Notes under the pieces: model-generated
The model's database searches: none
The model's input: only the letters and a program-made list of their open reading frames with translations
Told to the model about the DNA's origin: nothing
Source of the DNA: Mycobacterium sp. E1747
GTDB taxonomy: Bacteria > Actinomycetota > Actinomycetes > Mycobacteriales > Mycobacteriaceae
Assembly (NCBI RefSeq): GCF_001667775.1
Contig: NZ_LZJI01000098.1
Coordinates: 1-42,902, forward strand
DNA length: 42,902 nucleotides
Direction: 5' to 3'
Made by a program: the position numbers and the translations under genes
Shown: positions 10,036-19,464 of the stretch, piece after piece
How the letters are laid out: each line of letters opens with the position of its first letter
How positions within the stretch are numbered: position 1 is the first letter of the stretch

Positions 10036-13000
10036 ATGACATCCACCCCGAGTCGAAAGAACACGGTGAACACACGACGCGGCCTCCCCGGGCTGGGCTT
10101 GCTGACGGCGCCGTTGCGCGTCGCCGCGGTGAGCGCCGAGATCGCCGCCGGCGCCGCATTGTTGGGCGGAAACGTCGCGACGAGCATGGGCAGGTCGCTG
10201 TCACGCGCGACGCCGGACGTGCCGGCGCTGACGCGCGCCGCGGCCGGCGCGGTGCTCGAGGCGGCGGGCGGCCCGCGGGTCCGGCGCGTCAGCGTCAACG
10301 GGCCCCGGCGTTGGATCGAGGTGCGCGGCCTCGAGGGCGAGCGCGCCGCGGACATCGCGGCGGCGGTTCTGGCGGCGGTCCGGGCGATGCCCGGCGTCCA
10401 GCGGGCCCACCTCAACCCGGCCCTGGCGCGGGTGGTGGTGACCGTGGCCGACGACGGACCCTCGACGGCCGAACTCTGCCGGGCCGTCGCCGCCGCGGAA
10501 CGACCCCGCCGAGCGCGGGCCTCACGTGCGCACCCGCCCAGCCTGCCGGGCGACGATGCACTCCTGATGGGCCGGATGGTGGCGGCGACGGCGGCCTCGG
10601 TGGGCTTCGGCCTCTCCCTGACCGGCAGCCTGCTGCGGTTGCCCCGGCTGCCCGACCTGGTGGCCGTGCCGCCGACGGTGGCCGATCATCTGCCGCGGCT
10701 GCGCCGCGAGTTGGATCGGCGCCTGGGGCGCGAGGGCGCCGACGTGTTGTTCGGCATCGTCAACGCCACCACCGCGGCGCTGACGCTGTCGCCGACGGCG
10801 GCGGCCGCCGAGGCCGCCACCCGCACCATGCTGGCGGCCGAGGCGTGGAACGGCAGGCTGGCGTGGTATCGCCATGAACCCGAGTTGGCCGGCCAATTGT
10901 TGCCCGGCCAATTGTTGCCCGACGACGCGGCCACGACCCCGGTCGGTAACCCGGCCACGGCGGACGGGCCCGCGGAACGCTACGCCAACCGCGTCGGATT
11001 GGCCGGAATCGGTGCCGCCGCCGCCGTCGGCCTGCTCACCCGCAACCCCGACGCGGCCGGCGCCGCCGCGCTGGCCGCCGTCCCCAAACCGTTGCGCACC
11101 GTGCGGGAAGCGTTCGGCTGCACGATGAATCACGGCCTCACCGCCCGCCACGACGCGCTGGTGCTGCGTCCGGGCGTGTTGCGAGCACTCGACCGGATCG
11201 ACGCGATCATGGTCGATCCGCGAGCGCTGTACACCGACGAGCTGACGGTCAGTCGCGTTCTGGGCGTGGAGAATTCGGCACGCGCGCACGCCTGGGCGGC
11301 CGTGCGGGCCGCGCTCGAGGGCGGGGACATGCAGCCGGGATGGCACCGGCTGGCCGACATTCCCGGCGCCGGCGACGTCGGCGAGGCGCTGGTCAGCCCG
11401 GTCCGCGACCCGTTCGCGGCGGCGGTGCTCACCGAGGCGCGGCGCTCCCAGCCGCGGGTCTATTCCCTAGACGATGACGGATTACGTTCCCTGGCACAGG
11501 GTTTCGACCAGCTCTACCCAGCGGACGGGTCGATCGACCACGCGGTCTCGGCGGCCGTCGCGGAACTGAAGGCCGCCGGGCACACCGTTGCGCTGCTGAC
11601 AACCGCGGACATGCGGGGCGCGCACCGGTCCGACGTGACGATCGGGGTGCTGCGGCCCGGGCACTCCGCGCCCTGGGCCGCCGACGTCATCGCGAAGGAC
11701 CTGACCGGCGCCTGGCGCATGTTGCACGCGCTGCCCGCCGCACGCGCCGCCACCGACGGCGCGGTCCGGTTGTCGGCCTCTGCCTCCGCGATCGGCGCAC
11801 TGATGCTCATTCCCGGTGTGCCGGGCCGCAGTTCGGCATCGGTCAATGTCGGCATGGTCGCCAGCCTGTGGTTCGGCTACCGGGCGGCCGTGAAGGCCCT
11901 GCGGGACCCGCTGCCCGAACCCGAAACCGCCCACGACTGGCACGCGCTGCCGGTCACCGAGGTGCAGCGGCTGCTGCCCCGCCCGGTCGACGAGCCCCGC
12001 AAGGAGGCTGTGGCGCGGTGGCAGCAGGTGCCCCCGCTTCGCGTGCTGCACGACGCGACCGCGGCGTCCTGGGCAACCATCCGCGATTTCGCCGAGGAGA
12101 TGCGCGGCGACCTGGCGGACCCGATCACCCCGCTGTTGGCCACCGGCGCGGCGGCCAGCGCGCTGCTCGGCTCCCCGCTGGACGCCGTCCTGGTGGGCAG
12201 CGTGCTGCTGGTCAACGCCGCCCTGTCGGCCGAGCAGCAGCTGCACGCCGAAAGCACGTTGAATCGCCTACTGGCCGTCCAGGACCCGCCGGCGCGACGC
12301 CGGGTCGGGGCGCTGGACGCTCAGCGCCGCGAGAAGGTGCCGACCAAGCGGCTACGGCTGGGCGACATCATCGAAGTGCACGCCGACGAGGTGGTCCCCG
12401 CGGATGCCCGGCTGTTGCACGCCTCGAACGTGGAGGTCGACGAGTCAACGCTGACCGGCGAATCGCTGCCGGTCGCCAAGCAGACCGAGCCCACGCCGGG
12501 CGCGCCGCTGGCCGAGCGGACCTGCATGCTCTACGCCGGCACCACGGTCGTGGCGGGCACGGCGGTGGCCGTGGTCACCGCCGTGGGGTCGCGGTCGGAG
12601 ATGCGCCGGGCGTTGGCGATGGCGCCGCGCAAGCTGCAGGAGATCGGCCTGCAGCGGCAGTTGCGGCACATCACCCGCCGGGCCCTGCCGTTCAGCGTGG
12701 CCAGCGGCGGCCTGGTCGGCTTGCTCAGCGTGGCCCGCGGCACCGGGTTGCGCGAGGCAGTGTCCAGCGCGGTCACGCTGATCGTCGCCGCCATCCCCGA
12801 GGGCCTGCCCTTGGTGGCGACGTTGGCGCAGCTGGCCGCCGCCCGGCGGCTCACCGGCGAATCGGTGCTGATTCGCAACCCCCATTCGGTGGAGGCGCTG
12901 GCCCGGCTGAACGTGGTGTGCTTCGACAAGACCGGAACGCTGAGCGAGAACCGGCTCAAGGTCAAGGAGGTGCGCCCGCAGCCGGGCTACGCCCCCGGTG

Positions 13001-14469
13001 CGGTGCTGGACGCGGCACTGAGCACCAGCTACGCGCGGCACAGCCACCGGGTCGACCACGCCACCGACGACGCCATCCACCGGGCCGCCGCCGACCCCGC
13101 CCTTCGCGGCGACGGCTGCGCGCCGCAACGGCTGACCCGCGACGCGTTCCTGCCGTTCCAGTCCGGTCGTCCGTTCGCCGCCGCGCTGGTCGGCACCCGG
13201 CTGACCATCAAGGGCTCGCCCGAGGTGCTCTCGTCGGCGTTACTGCAGCACGACCACGCCCTGACCCGCCAGATCGACGAGATGGCGGCGGGCGGGCTGC
13301 GAGTGCTGGCAGTGGCCGAGCGTCAGCTCAGCCAGCAGGAAGCCTCAACCGCCGCAACGGATCCGGATTACCTGCAGACCCTGTGCACGACCGGGCTCAC
13401 CCCGATCGGCCTGCTCGGGCTGGCCGACACCCCACGGCCGGCGGCCCCTGGGTTGCTGAAGGAACTCGCCGCGCGTGACATCGGCGTCCGGCTGATCACC
13501 GGTGACCACCCGGCGACCGCGGCGGTTATCGCCCAGGAGATGGGGCTCGACGTCACCCCCGATCAGGTGATCACCGGCAGCGATTGGGAAGCGTTGTCCG
13601 CCGACGGACGGGCCGAGGCGGCGGCGGCGCGGGTGGTATTCGCGCGGATGACGCCCGAGCACAAGATCGACGTGGTCCAGACCCTGGAGCGGTCCGGGCT
13701 GGTCACGGCCATGGTCGGTGACGGCGTCAACGACGCCGCCGCGATCCGGGCGGCCAGCGTGGGCATCGGGGTGGCGGCGCGCGGCAGTGACGCGGCCCGC
13801 ACGGCGGCCGACGTGGTGCTGCTCGACGAGCGGATCGAGGCGCTGATCGACGCGCTCGACGAGGGCCAGCAGCTGTGGCGGCGCGTGCAATCGGCGGTAT
13901 CGATGCTGTTGGGCGGCAACCTTGGCGAGGTGTGCTTCGCCCTGATCACCACGGTCCTCACTGGACGATCGGTGCTCAATGCCCGGCAGATGCTGTTGGT
14001 CAACATGCTGACCGACGCGCTGCCCGCCGCGGCACTGGCCGTGAGCCCGCAGGCGGCCACCGACGAGGTCAGCCGCGACGAGGCGGCGATGTGGCGGGCG
14101 ATCGGAATCCGCGGGGCGGCAACCACGATCGGCGCCACGGCGGGCTGGGCGATGGCCAGCGTCACCGGCCCCCCGCGCCGCGCGGCGACGGTCGCGCTGA
14201 TCGCGCTGGTGGGCGCGCAACTGACCCAGACGCTGGTCGACTCGCGCGCGCCGCTGGTGGTGCTGACGACGGTCGGCTCGCTGGGCGCGCTGGTGGTGGT
14301 GGTCAGCACGCCGGGGCTCAGCCAGGTGTTCGGCTGCACGCCCGTGGACCCGCTGGCCTGGGGCCAGGCTTTGCTGGCCGCGGTCCTGGCGAGCTCACTG
14401 TCGGCGGTCGCCCCCGACTTGCTGCTACGCGCATCGCAGAGCGTGCAGCGCCGGATGGTCGGCGTCTGA
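10036..14469 (+). CDS. Very large P-type cation ATPase of the CtpH/CtpI type
   Basis: A 1477-residue protein. The first 600 or so residues are an N-terminal extension typical of the mycobacterial CtpH (about 1540) and CtpI (about 1630) group; the C-terminal 850 residues are a complete P2-like ATPase. Catalytic motifs are all present: LTGESLPVAK, PEGLPLVATLAQ, CFDKTGTLSENRL with Asp964, KGSPEVL, TGDHPATA and MVGDGVNDAAAI. The ion is unknown. ATG 10036 is taken as the start; GTG 10066 is a possible alternative. It is divergent from phoU, with 118 bp between. The extension contains a perfect 15-bp tandem duplication at 10891-10920. I cannot decide between CtpH and CtpI without alignment, so no symbol is given. 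Confidence 0.87.
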   Translation: MTSTPSRKNTVNTRRGLPGLGLLTAPLRVAAVSAEIAAGAALLGGNVATSMGRSLSRATPDVPALTRAAAGAVLEAAGGPRVRRVSVNGPRRWIEVRGLEGERAADIAAAVLAAVRAMPGVQRAHLNPALARVVVTVADDGPSTAELCRAVAAAERPRRARASRAHPPSLPGDDALLMGRMVAATAASVGFGLSLTGSLLRLPRLPDLVAVPPTVADHLPRLRRELDRRLGREGADVLFGIVNATTAALTLSPTAAAAEAATRTMLAAEAWNGRLAWYRHEPELAGQLLPGQLLPDDAATTPVGNPATADGPAERYANRVGLAGIGAAAAVGLLTRNPDAAGAAALAAVPKPLRTVREAFGCTMNHGLTARHDALVLRPGVLRALDRIDAIMVDPRALYTDELTVSRVLGVENSARAHAWAAVRAALEGGDMQPGWHRLADIPGAGDVGEALVSPVRDPFAAAVLTEARRSQPRVYSLDDDGLRSLAQGFDQLYPADGSIDHAVSAAVAELKAAGHTVALLTTADMRGAHRSDVTIGVLRPGHSAPWAADVIAKDLTGAWRMLHALPAARAATDGAVRLSASASAIGALMLIPGVPGRSSASVNVGMVASLWFGYRAAVKALRDPLPEPETAHDWHALPVTEVQRLLPRPVDEPRKEAVARWQQVPPLRVLHDATAASWATIRDFAEEMRGDLADPITPLLATGAAASALLGSPLDAVLVGSVLLVNAALSAEQQLHAESTLNRLLAVQDPPARRRVGALDAQRREKVPTKRLRLGDIIEVHADEVVPADARLLHASNVEVDESTLTGESLPVAKQTEPTPGAPLAERTCMLYAGTTVVAGTAVAVVTAVGSRSEMRRALAMAPRKLQEIGLQRQLRHITRRALPFSVASGGLVGLLSVARGTGLREAVSSAVTLIVAAIPEGLPLVATLAQLAAARRLTGESVLIRNPHSVEALARLNVVCFDKTGTLSENRLKVKEVRPQPGYAPGAVLDAALSTSYARHSHRVDHATDDAIHRAAADPALRGDGCAPQRLTRDAFLPFQSGRPFAAALVGTRLTIKGSPEVLSSALLQHDHALTRQIDEMAAGGLRVLAVAERQLSQQEASTAATDPDYLQTLCTTGLTPIGLLGLADTPRPAAPGLLKELAARDIGVRLITGDHPATAAVIAQEMGLDVTPDQVITGSDWEALSADGRAEAAAARVVFARMTPEHKIDVVQTLERSGLVTAMVGDGVNDAAAIRAASVGIGVAARGSDAARTAADVVLLDERIEALIDALDEGQQLWRRVQSAVSMLLGGNLGEVCFALITTVLTGRSVLNARQMLLVNMLTDALPAAALAVSPQAATDEVSRDEAAMWRAIGIRGAATTIGATAGWAMASVTGPPRRAATVALIALVGAQLTQTLVDSRAPLVVLTTVGSLGALVVVVSTPGLSQVFGCTPVDPLAWGQALLAAVLASSLSAVAPDLLLRASQSVQRRMVGV
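10891..10920 (+). repeat. Two perfect copies of a 15-bp in-frame repeat
   Basis: GGCCAATTGTTGCCC occurs at 10891-10905 and again at 10906-10920, encoding GQLLP twice within the N-terminal extension of the large ATPase. The length keeps the frame, so copy number could vary among strains without destroying the gene. Confidence 0.9.
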
Positions 14470-14545
14470 TGGCCCGCCCGAAACCCCCTTGGCGGCACTG
14501 GTTGTTCACGTCTGGTAAACCCCGCGGTCACTTCTCCGGGTCGCG

Positions 14546-14579
14546 GGCCGGTCACGCCGGCCGTACCGTTTGCGGTACG
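14546..14579. promoter_or_regulatory. Two adjacent palindromes between the large ATPase and the DUF5994 gene
   Basis: The first is GGCCGG-tcacg-CCGGCC (14546-14562). The second is CGTACCG-tttg-CGGTACG (14562-14579), a perfect 7-bp inverted repeat with a 4-nt centre. They lie 77-110 bp after the ATPase stop and 38-70 bp before ATG 14617. They could be a transcription terminator for the upstream gene or an operator for the downstream pair; no T-run follows, so I cannot decide. Confidence 0.4.
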
Positions 14580-14616
14580 ACGGCTAACTCGAAAAGTAGG
14601 CGAGCAGGTGGTTGAC

Positions 14617-15234
14617 ATGGAGCGCGACAATCGGTTGCGGCTCAAGCCTTATCGGTCGGTATCGGAACACATCGACGGTGCCTGGTGGCCGCAGTCGACA
14701 AACTTGGTCGAGGAGCTGCCGAAGTTGCTGACGGCGCTGTCCGAACGGATGGGGCGGGTCGTGATGGTCGGCTATCGCCGCAACGGCTGGGACGAGACGC
14801 CGGCCTTGATCGAGATCGCGGGGCACACCGTCGAACTGCTCGGCTTTACCAGCGACGAGCCGACCAGTGTCATCCTGATCGCGGAGAACGGCCGCCACGT
14901 CACGCTGCAGGTGATCCGGCCGGACACCGCCGAGGACGCGGCCCGGCAAGCGCTCGAGCGTGCGGGGAAACCCGCCGACGCCGGGGCCGCCCCGGTGAAT
15001 CGATCGACGGTGGCGCGGTCGGTGGCCGACGTCGCCGACAAGCTGGCCCGTCACGAAGGCCTGGACGACGCGGCCCGGACCGCCCAGATCAAACGCTGGA
15101 GCGAGGAGGCCGCGTGTCAGTTCGTCGATGCGCCGGTGCAGACCTTCGTGCCGATCCTGGTCGAACACATCGTGCGTAACCGCATGCTGGAATCGCGCCC
15201 GCACGATCATCGGCGACCGTCGTTGACGGCGTAA
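14617..15234 (+). CDS. DUF5994 protein with C-terminal helical domain
   Basis: A cytoplasmic protein of about 205 residues. The N-terminal part (LRLKPYRSVSEHIDGAWWP, then LVEELPKLLTALSER) matches the actinobacterial DUF5994 pattern, and the C-terminal 70 residues (VADVADKLARHEGL through VEHIVRNRMLES) look like the three-helix bundle dimerisation domain often seen on mycobacterial stress proteins. ATG 14617 is preferred because AGGTGG sits 6 nt upstream; GTG 14608 is in frame and possible. The function is unknown. It is 35 bp before the CtpF-like gene on the same strand and is probably cotranscribed with it, so it may be a partner of that unusual ATPase. The family call rests on remembered motif similarity. 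Confidence 0.75.
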   Translation: MERDNRLRLKPYRSVSEHIDGAWWPQSTNLVEELPKLLTALSERMGRVVMVGYRRNGWDETPALIEIAGHTVELLGFTSDEPTSVILIAENGRHVTLQVIRPDTAEDAARQALERAGKPADAGAAPVNRSTVARSVADVADKLARHEGLDDAARTAQIKRWSEEAACQFVDAPVQTFVPILVEHIVRNRMLESRPHDHRRPSLTA

Positions 15235-15269
15235 GCCGAACGCCGGCTGCATCGCGACGTAGCGACCCG

Positions 15270-17957
15270 ATGGGCACCCAGCCGCGGGACTGGCTGGGGG
15301 GCACGGCTTCGGCCTCCGGCGCACCGACCGAACCCGCCTTGCTCGACGGCCCGGCCGTCATCGAAAAGCTGTGCAGCGACGCCGAATTCGGCTTGACGGA
15401 CGCGGAGGCCGCCCGCCGGCTCGCCGTGTTGGGCGCCAACGACATCGAGAGCGTCGCGCCGGTGCCGGCGTGGCGAAAGCTGCTGGCGCAGTTTCGCAGC
15501 CCGCTGATCTACCTGCTGCTCGCCGCGCTGGTCGCCTCGCTCGCGGTCTGGGCAGTCGAGGGGGCCGGCGGCTGGCCCGTCGACGCTGCGGTGATCGCGG
15601 TCATCCTCGTCCTGAACGCGCTGCTGGGTTATGCGCAGGAGGCCCGCGCGGAGCGCGCGGTCGGCGCGCTGGCGCGGATGGCGGCGACCTCGGCGACGGT
15701 CGTCCGGAACGGGGCGCGGCGCACCGTCCCCGCGACCGAGCTGGTGCCCGGCGACGTGCTGCTGCTCGCCGAGGGCGACGCCGTGGCGGCGGACGCGAGG
15801 CTGCTGTGGGCCGAGGACCTGCAGGTGTCGGAGGCCGCGCTGACCGGCCTGAGCGAACCCGTGCCCAAAGCCGCCCAGATTTTGCCCGAGTCGGCGGATC
15901 GGGACGACAGGGCCGACATGGTGTTCAAGGGCACCGCGATCGCCAAGGGCGCAGGGCGGGCGGTGGTGACCGCGACGGGGATGGCGACCCAGACCGGTCA
16001 GATCGCCGGCCTGGTGCGGACCGCGGACCACGAGGCGACGCCGCTGCAGCGCGAAGTGGCGCGGGCCAGCCGGCTGCTCGGGATCGCCGTGCTGGTGATC
16101 GCCGTCGTGGTGATCGCGACCATTTTCCTGGTCTTCGGCATCCACGGCGCCGACGACGTCACGAAGGCGGTGCTGCTGGGCGTCTCACTGGCCGTGGCTG
16201 CCGTTCCCGAAGGCCTGCCCGCCATCATGTCGGTCGTGCTCGCGCTCGGGATGCGGCGGATGGCCGGCCGCAACGCCGTCGTCAAGGAGCTGTCTTCCGC
16301 CGAAACCCTGGGCTCGGCGTCGGTGGTGTGCTCGGGCAAGACGGGCACGCTGACGACCGGGGAGCTGACCATCGTGCGGGTCGTCACGCCCCTGGGCGAG
16401 GTCAAGGTCACCGGAGCCGGATATCGGCCCGAGGGTCACCTGGAGCTCGACGGTGTGGCCCTGGACGAGGGTGACGACCTGTGGCGCCAGGCCGCGCTGG
16501 TGCTCGATGCGGGCGCCGCCGCCGGCACGGCCACCCTGCGCGAGGAGGTCGGCCGGTGGACGGTCCAAGGCGATCCCGTCGACGCGGCCTTCCTGGTGGC
16601 GCACCGCAAGCTCGACGACGGGTCGCGGCGCGCCCCGGCGCGGGTGACGACGGGCAACCCCGGCGAGCTAGTCGACCGCTGCACGTACCTGCAGGCCGGC
16701 CGGCGGCTCGCCCCGCTCGACGGGGCGGCCAGGGCCACGATCCGGGGTGAGGCCGAGCGGCTCGCGCTGGACGCCCTGCACGCCGTCGCCGTCGCCTACC
16801 AGTCGGACGGGAACCTGGTGTACCTGGGCATGGTGGGCATCACCGATCCGCCGCGACCGGAGGCGGCGGCGGCGATCGCCGAGGCGCGCCGGGCGGGGGT
16901 CAGGGTCGTGATGATCACCGGCGACCATCCTCGGGTGGCCGCGCGCGTCGCCCGCAAGCTTGGCATCGAGGACACCGAGTCGGTCGTGTCCGGCGCCCAA
17001 TTGGCCGCCCTGGACGACGAGCAACTGCGGGAAACGGTGCGCGTGCACTCGCAGTTCACCCAAGTCGACCCTGCGGAGAAACAGCGCATCATCGACGCCC
17101 TGCAGGCCGACCACGAGATCGTCGCCGTCACCGGGGAGGGGATCAACGACGCGCCCGCGCTGAAATCGGCCGACATCGGCATCGCCATGGGCCGCAGCGG
17201 CACCGACGTCGCCAGGGAGGCGGCGAACATGATCCTCGCCGACGACAACTTCGCGACGATCGTTTCGGCCATTCGGGAGGGCCGGGGCATCTTCTCGAAC
17301 ATCAGGAAGACCCTGCGCTACCTGCTCTCCTCCAACATGGGTGAGATCTTCACCGTCTTCTTCGGCGTCGTGCTGGCCGGGTCGGTCGGCCTGGCGCAGG
17401 ACCACACCATCGCGCTGCCGCTGCTGGCCACCCAGATCCTGTGGATCAACCTGCTGACCGACGGCGCGCCGGCCCTGGCGCTGGGCGTGGATCCGCAGAC
17501 CGAGGAGCTGATGTGCCGGCCGCCCCGCTCGGTTTCGGACCGGGTCATCGACGCGCGGATGTGGAACAACATCGTCGTGATCGGCGCGGCCGTCGCCGCC
17601 GCCACGCTGTTCACGATGCACCTGTACGCGCCCGACGGTCCGCTGCCGTCCTCCGTGGACACCGCCCGCACCGCGGGCTTCACCGTGCTGGTGATCGCCC
17701 AGCTGATCAACACCATTAACGCCCGCTCGGAGACTCGGACGGCCTTCCGGGGCTTCTTCGCCAACAGGTGGTTGTGGGCGGCGATCGGGTTGTCGGCGCT
17801 GCTGCAGGTGGCCGTCGTTCAGCTGCCCGCCCTCAACACCGCCTTCACCACCACACCGTTGTCCGTCAGCCAATGGCTGGTCTGCATCGGCATGGCCAGC
17901 TCGGTCCTGTGGGTGAGCGAAATCCGCAAGGTTATCCTGCGGGCATCAGGGTCGTGA
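15270..17957 (+). CDS. CtpF-like P-type ATPase lacking the catalytic aspartate (probable pseudoenzyme)
   Basis: An 895-residue intact frame with the full layout of a P2A (calcium-type) ATPase such as CtpF. The membrane part looks functional: VAAVPEGLPAIMS in M4, SSNMGEIF in M5 and WINLLTDGAPALALG in M6 keep the usual cation-site residues. The cytoplasmic chemistry does not. The phosphorylation motif reads VCSGKTGTLTTG, with Gly356 (GGC at 16335) where Asp is invariant. The actuator reads LTGLSEPV, with Leu194 replacing the Glu of TGES. The hinge reads TGEGINDAPAL, with Glu623 replacing Asp. The KGAPE nucleotide motif reads TTGNPGE, and the Phe-containing adenine-binding segment before it is missing. 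TGDHPRVA and DPPRPEA survive. The autophosphorylation cycle should be impossible. It overlaps the converging oxidoreductase gene by 26 bp. Confidence 0.88.
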   Translation: MGTQPRDWLGGTASASGAPTEPALLDGPAVIEKLCSDAEFGLTDAEAARRLAVLGANDIESVAPVPAWRKLLAQFRSPLIYLLLAALVASLAVWAVEGAGGWPVDAAVIAVILVLNALLGYAQEARAERAVGALARMAATSATVVRNGARRTVPATELVPGDVLLLAEGDAVAADARLLWAEDLQVSEAALTGLSEPVPKAAQILPESADRDDRADMVFKGTAIAKGAGRAVVTATGMATQTGQIAGLVRTADHEATPLQREVARASRLLGIAVLVIAVVVIATIFLVFGIHGADDVTKAVLLGVSLAVAAVPEGLPAIMSVVLALGMRRMAGRNAVVKELSSAETLGSASVVCSGKTGTLTTGELTIVRVVTPLGEVKVTGAGYRPEGHLELDGVALDEGDDLWRQAALVLDAGAAAGTATLREEVGRWTVQGDPVDAAFLVAHRKLDDGSRRAPARVTTGNPGELVDRCTYLQAGRRLAPLDGAARATIRGEAERLALDALHAVAVAYQSDGNLVYLGMVGITDPPRPEAAAAIAEARRAGVRVVMITGDHPRVAARVARKLGIEDTESVVSGAQLAALDDEQLRETVRVHSQFTQVDPAEKQRIIDALQADHEIVAVTGEGINDAPALKSADIGIAMGRSGTDVAREAANMILADDNFATIVSAIREGRGIFSNIRKTLRYLLSSNMGEIFTVFFGVVLAGSVGLAQDHTIALPLLATQILWINLLTDGAPALALGVDPQTEELMCRPPRSVSDRVIDARMWNNIVVIGAAVAAATLFTMHLYAPDGPLPSSVDTARTAGFTVLVIAQLINTINARSETRTAFRGFFANRWLWAAIGLSALLQVAVVQLPALNTAFTTTPLSVSQWLVCIGMASSVLWVSEIRKVILRASGS

Positions 17958-19464
17958 TCGCCTCGATATCGGCCGGGCCGGGCAGCCCCCAGTCGGGCTG
18001 ATAGCCCAGCAATTCGTTGACCTGCACCGTCTTCATGTCGATGTCGAGCAGCTCGATGGACTCCAGCGGCACCAGCGCCGGGTGGACGTGCCCGCAGGTG
18101 CGGGCCAGCTGGAGCAGCTCGAAGCGCAGGGTGGCGAGGTAGTTGGCGCAGCGCACCGACTTCAGCTCCGGGTCGAGGCCGTGCTGCAGCCAGGGCGACT
18201 GGGTGGCGACGCCCGAGGGGCAGCGGCCGGTGTGGCAGCGCTGGGCCTGGATGCAGCCGATCGCGAACATCGCGGTCCGCCCGACGTTGACCATGTCGCA
18301 TCCGGCGGCCAGCGCCAACAGCGCGTTCTCCGGGATGCCCAGCTTTCCTGACCCGACGAACACCACGTCGTGGTGCAACCCGTGTTCGGCGAAGGCGCGG
18401 TAGACCCGAGGGAGCGCCCACTTGAAGGGCAGGGCGACGTGGTCGCTGAAGACCAGTGGGGCGGCGCCGGTTCCGCCCTCGCCGCCGTCGACGGTCACGA
18501 AGTCGATGCCCGTACCGGTGCGGGCCATGCGCGCGGCCAGCTCACACCAGAACCGAGCTTCCCCCACCGCCGACTTGATGCCCACCGGCAGCCCGGTCGC
18601 GGCGGCGATGGTCTCCACCAGCTCCAGCAGCCCGTCCACGTCGTTGAAGGCGGAGTGGCCGGCGGGGCTCTTGCAGTCCACGCCGGCCGGCACCCCGCGG
18701 ATGGCGGCGATCTCGGGGGTGACCTTGGCGCCGGGCAGCACACCGCCAAGACCGGGCTTGGCGCCCTGGCTGAGCTTGATCTCGATGGCGCGGATCGCCG
18801 GCGTGGCCGCCACGCGGTCGACCAACCGGGGCAGGCTGAAGCGGCCGTCGTCGTCGCGGCAGCCGAAGTAGCCGGTGCCGACCTGCCAGATCAGGTCGCC
18901 GCCGTTGCGGTGATACGGCGACACCCCGCCCTCTCCGGTGGTGTGCAGGGCGCCGGCCAGCCCCGCACCCTTGTTCAGGGCGGTGATGGCCGCTCCGCCG
19001 AGCGCGCCGAAGCTCATCCCGGAGATGTTGACTACCGACTCCGGGCGAAAGGCCCTGGCGCGACCCCGCGCGCCGCCGAGCACCTTCGCCGCCGGCAACG
19101 GAACGGCCGGGTCCGGATGTTCGGGCGCGCCCGCCGGCGCCGCGACCGGGAACGCCGCGTGCTTGATGATGGGGTAGTTGTGCACCCGTTCCAGGTCGTT
19201 ATCGGTGCCGAAGCCGAAGTACCGGTTGGCCAGCTTCGAGGACGTGTACACCCAGCGCCGCTGGTCGCGGCTGAACGGGCGCTCCGCGTCGTTGTCGGTG
19301 ACGATGTATTGGCGCAACTCGGGGCCGACCGCCTCCAGCAGGAACCGCAGGTGCCCGATGACCGGGAAGTTCCGCAGAATGGTGTGCCGGCGCTGCAGCA
19401 AGTCCCACCCCGTCAGCCCGGCCAGGCCACCGCCGAGGACCGCGGCGACCGCGCGCGGCCTCAA
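17932..19464 (-). CDS. FMN-binding glutamate synthase-family oxidoreductase, membrane anchored
   Basis: A protein of about 510 residues related to the FMN/Fe-S domain of the glutamate synthase large subunit, without the glutaminase domain. An N-terminal hydrophobic segment (AVAAVLGGGLAGLTGW) suggests a membrane anchor. The FMN-barrel motifs follow: NISGMSFGALGG, HTTGEGGVSPYHR, KLSQGAKPGLGG, DFVTVDGGEGGTGAAP. A cysteine cluster, CIQAQRCHTGRCPSG, fits the 3Fe-4S ligands. The electron donor and substrate are unknown. TTG 19464 is taken as the start because it overlaps the stop of the CBS gene as TTGA, and the sequence upstream in frame is not protein-like. It is translationally coupled to the CBS-domain gene and convergent with the CtpF-like gene (26-bp overlap). 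Confidence 0.85.
   Translation of the reverse strand: MRPRAVAAVLGGGLAGLTGWDLLQRRHTILRNFPVIGHLRFLLEAVGPELRQYIVTDNDAERPFSRDQRRWVYTSSKLANRYFGFGTDNDLERVHNYPIIKHAAFPVAAPAGAPEHPDPAVPLPAAKVLGGARGRARAFRPESVVNISGMSFGALGGAAITALNKGAGLAGALHTTGEGGVSPYHRNGGDLIWQVGTGYFGCRDDDGRFSLPRLVDRVAATPAIRAIEIKLSQGAKPGLGGVLPGAKVTPEIAAIRGVPAGVDCKSPAGHSAFNDVDGLLELVETIAAATGLPVGIKSAVGEARFWCELAARMARTGTGIDFVTVDGGEGGTGAAPLVFSDHVALPFKWALPRVYRAFAEHGLHHDVVFVGSGKLGIPENALLALAAGCDMVNVGRTAMFAIGCIQAQRCHTGRCPSGVATQSPWLQHGLDPELKSVRCANYLATLRFELLQLARTCGHVHPALVPLESIELLDIDMKTVQVNELLGYQPDWGLPGPADIEAITTLMPAG

Noticed and set aside
15270..17957. Calling the CtpF-like gene a simple pseudogene
   Set aside because: There is no stop or frameshift in 895 codons and the membrane motifs are conserved, so a pseudoenzyme is the better description until orthologues are compared.
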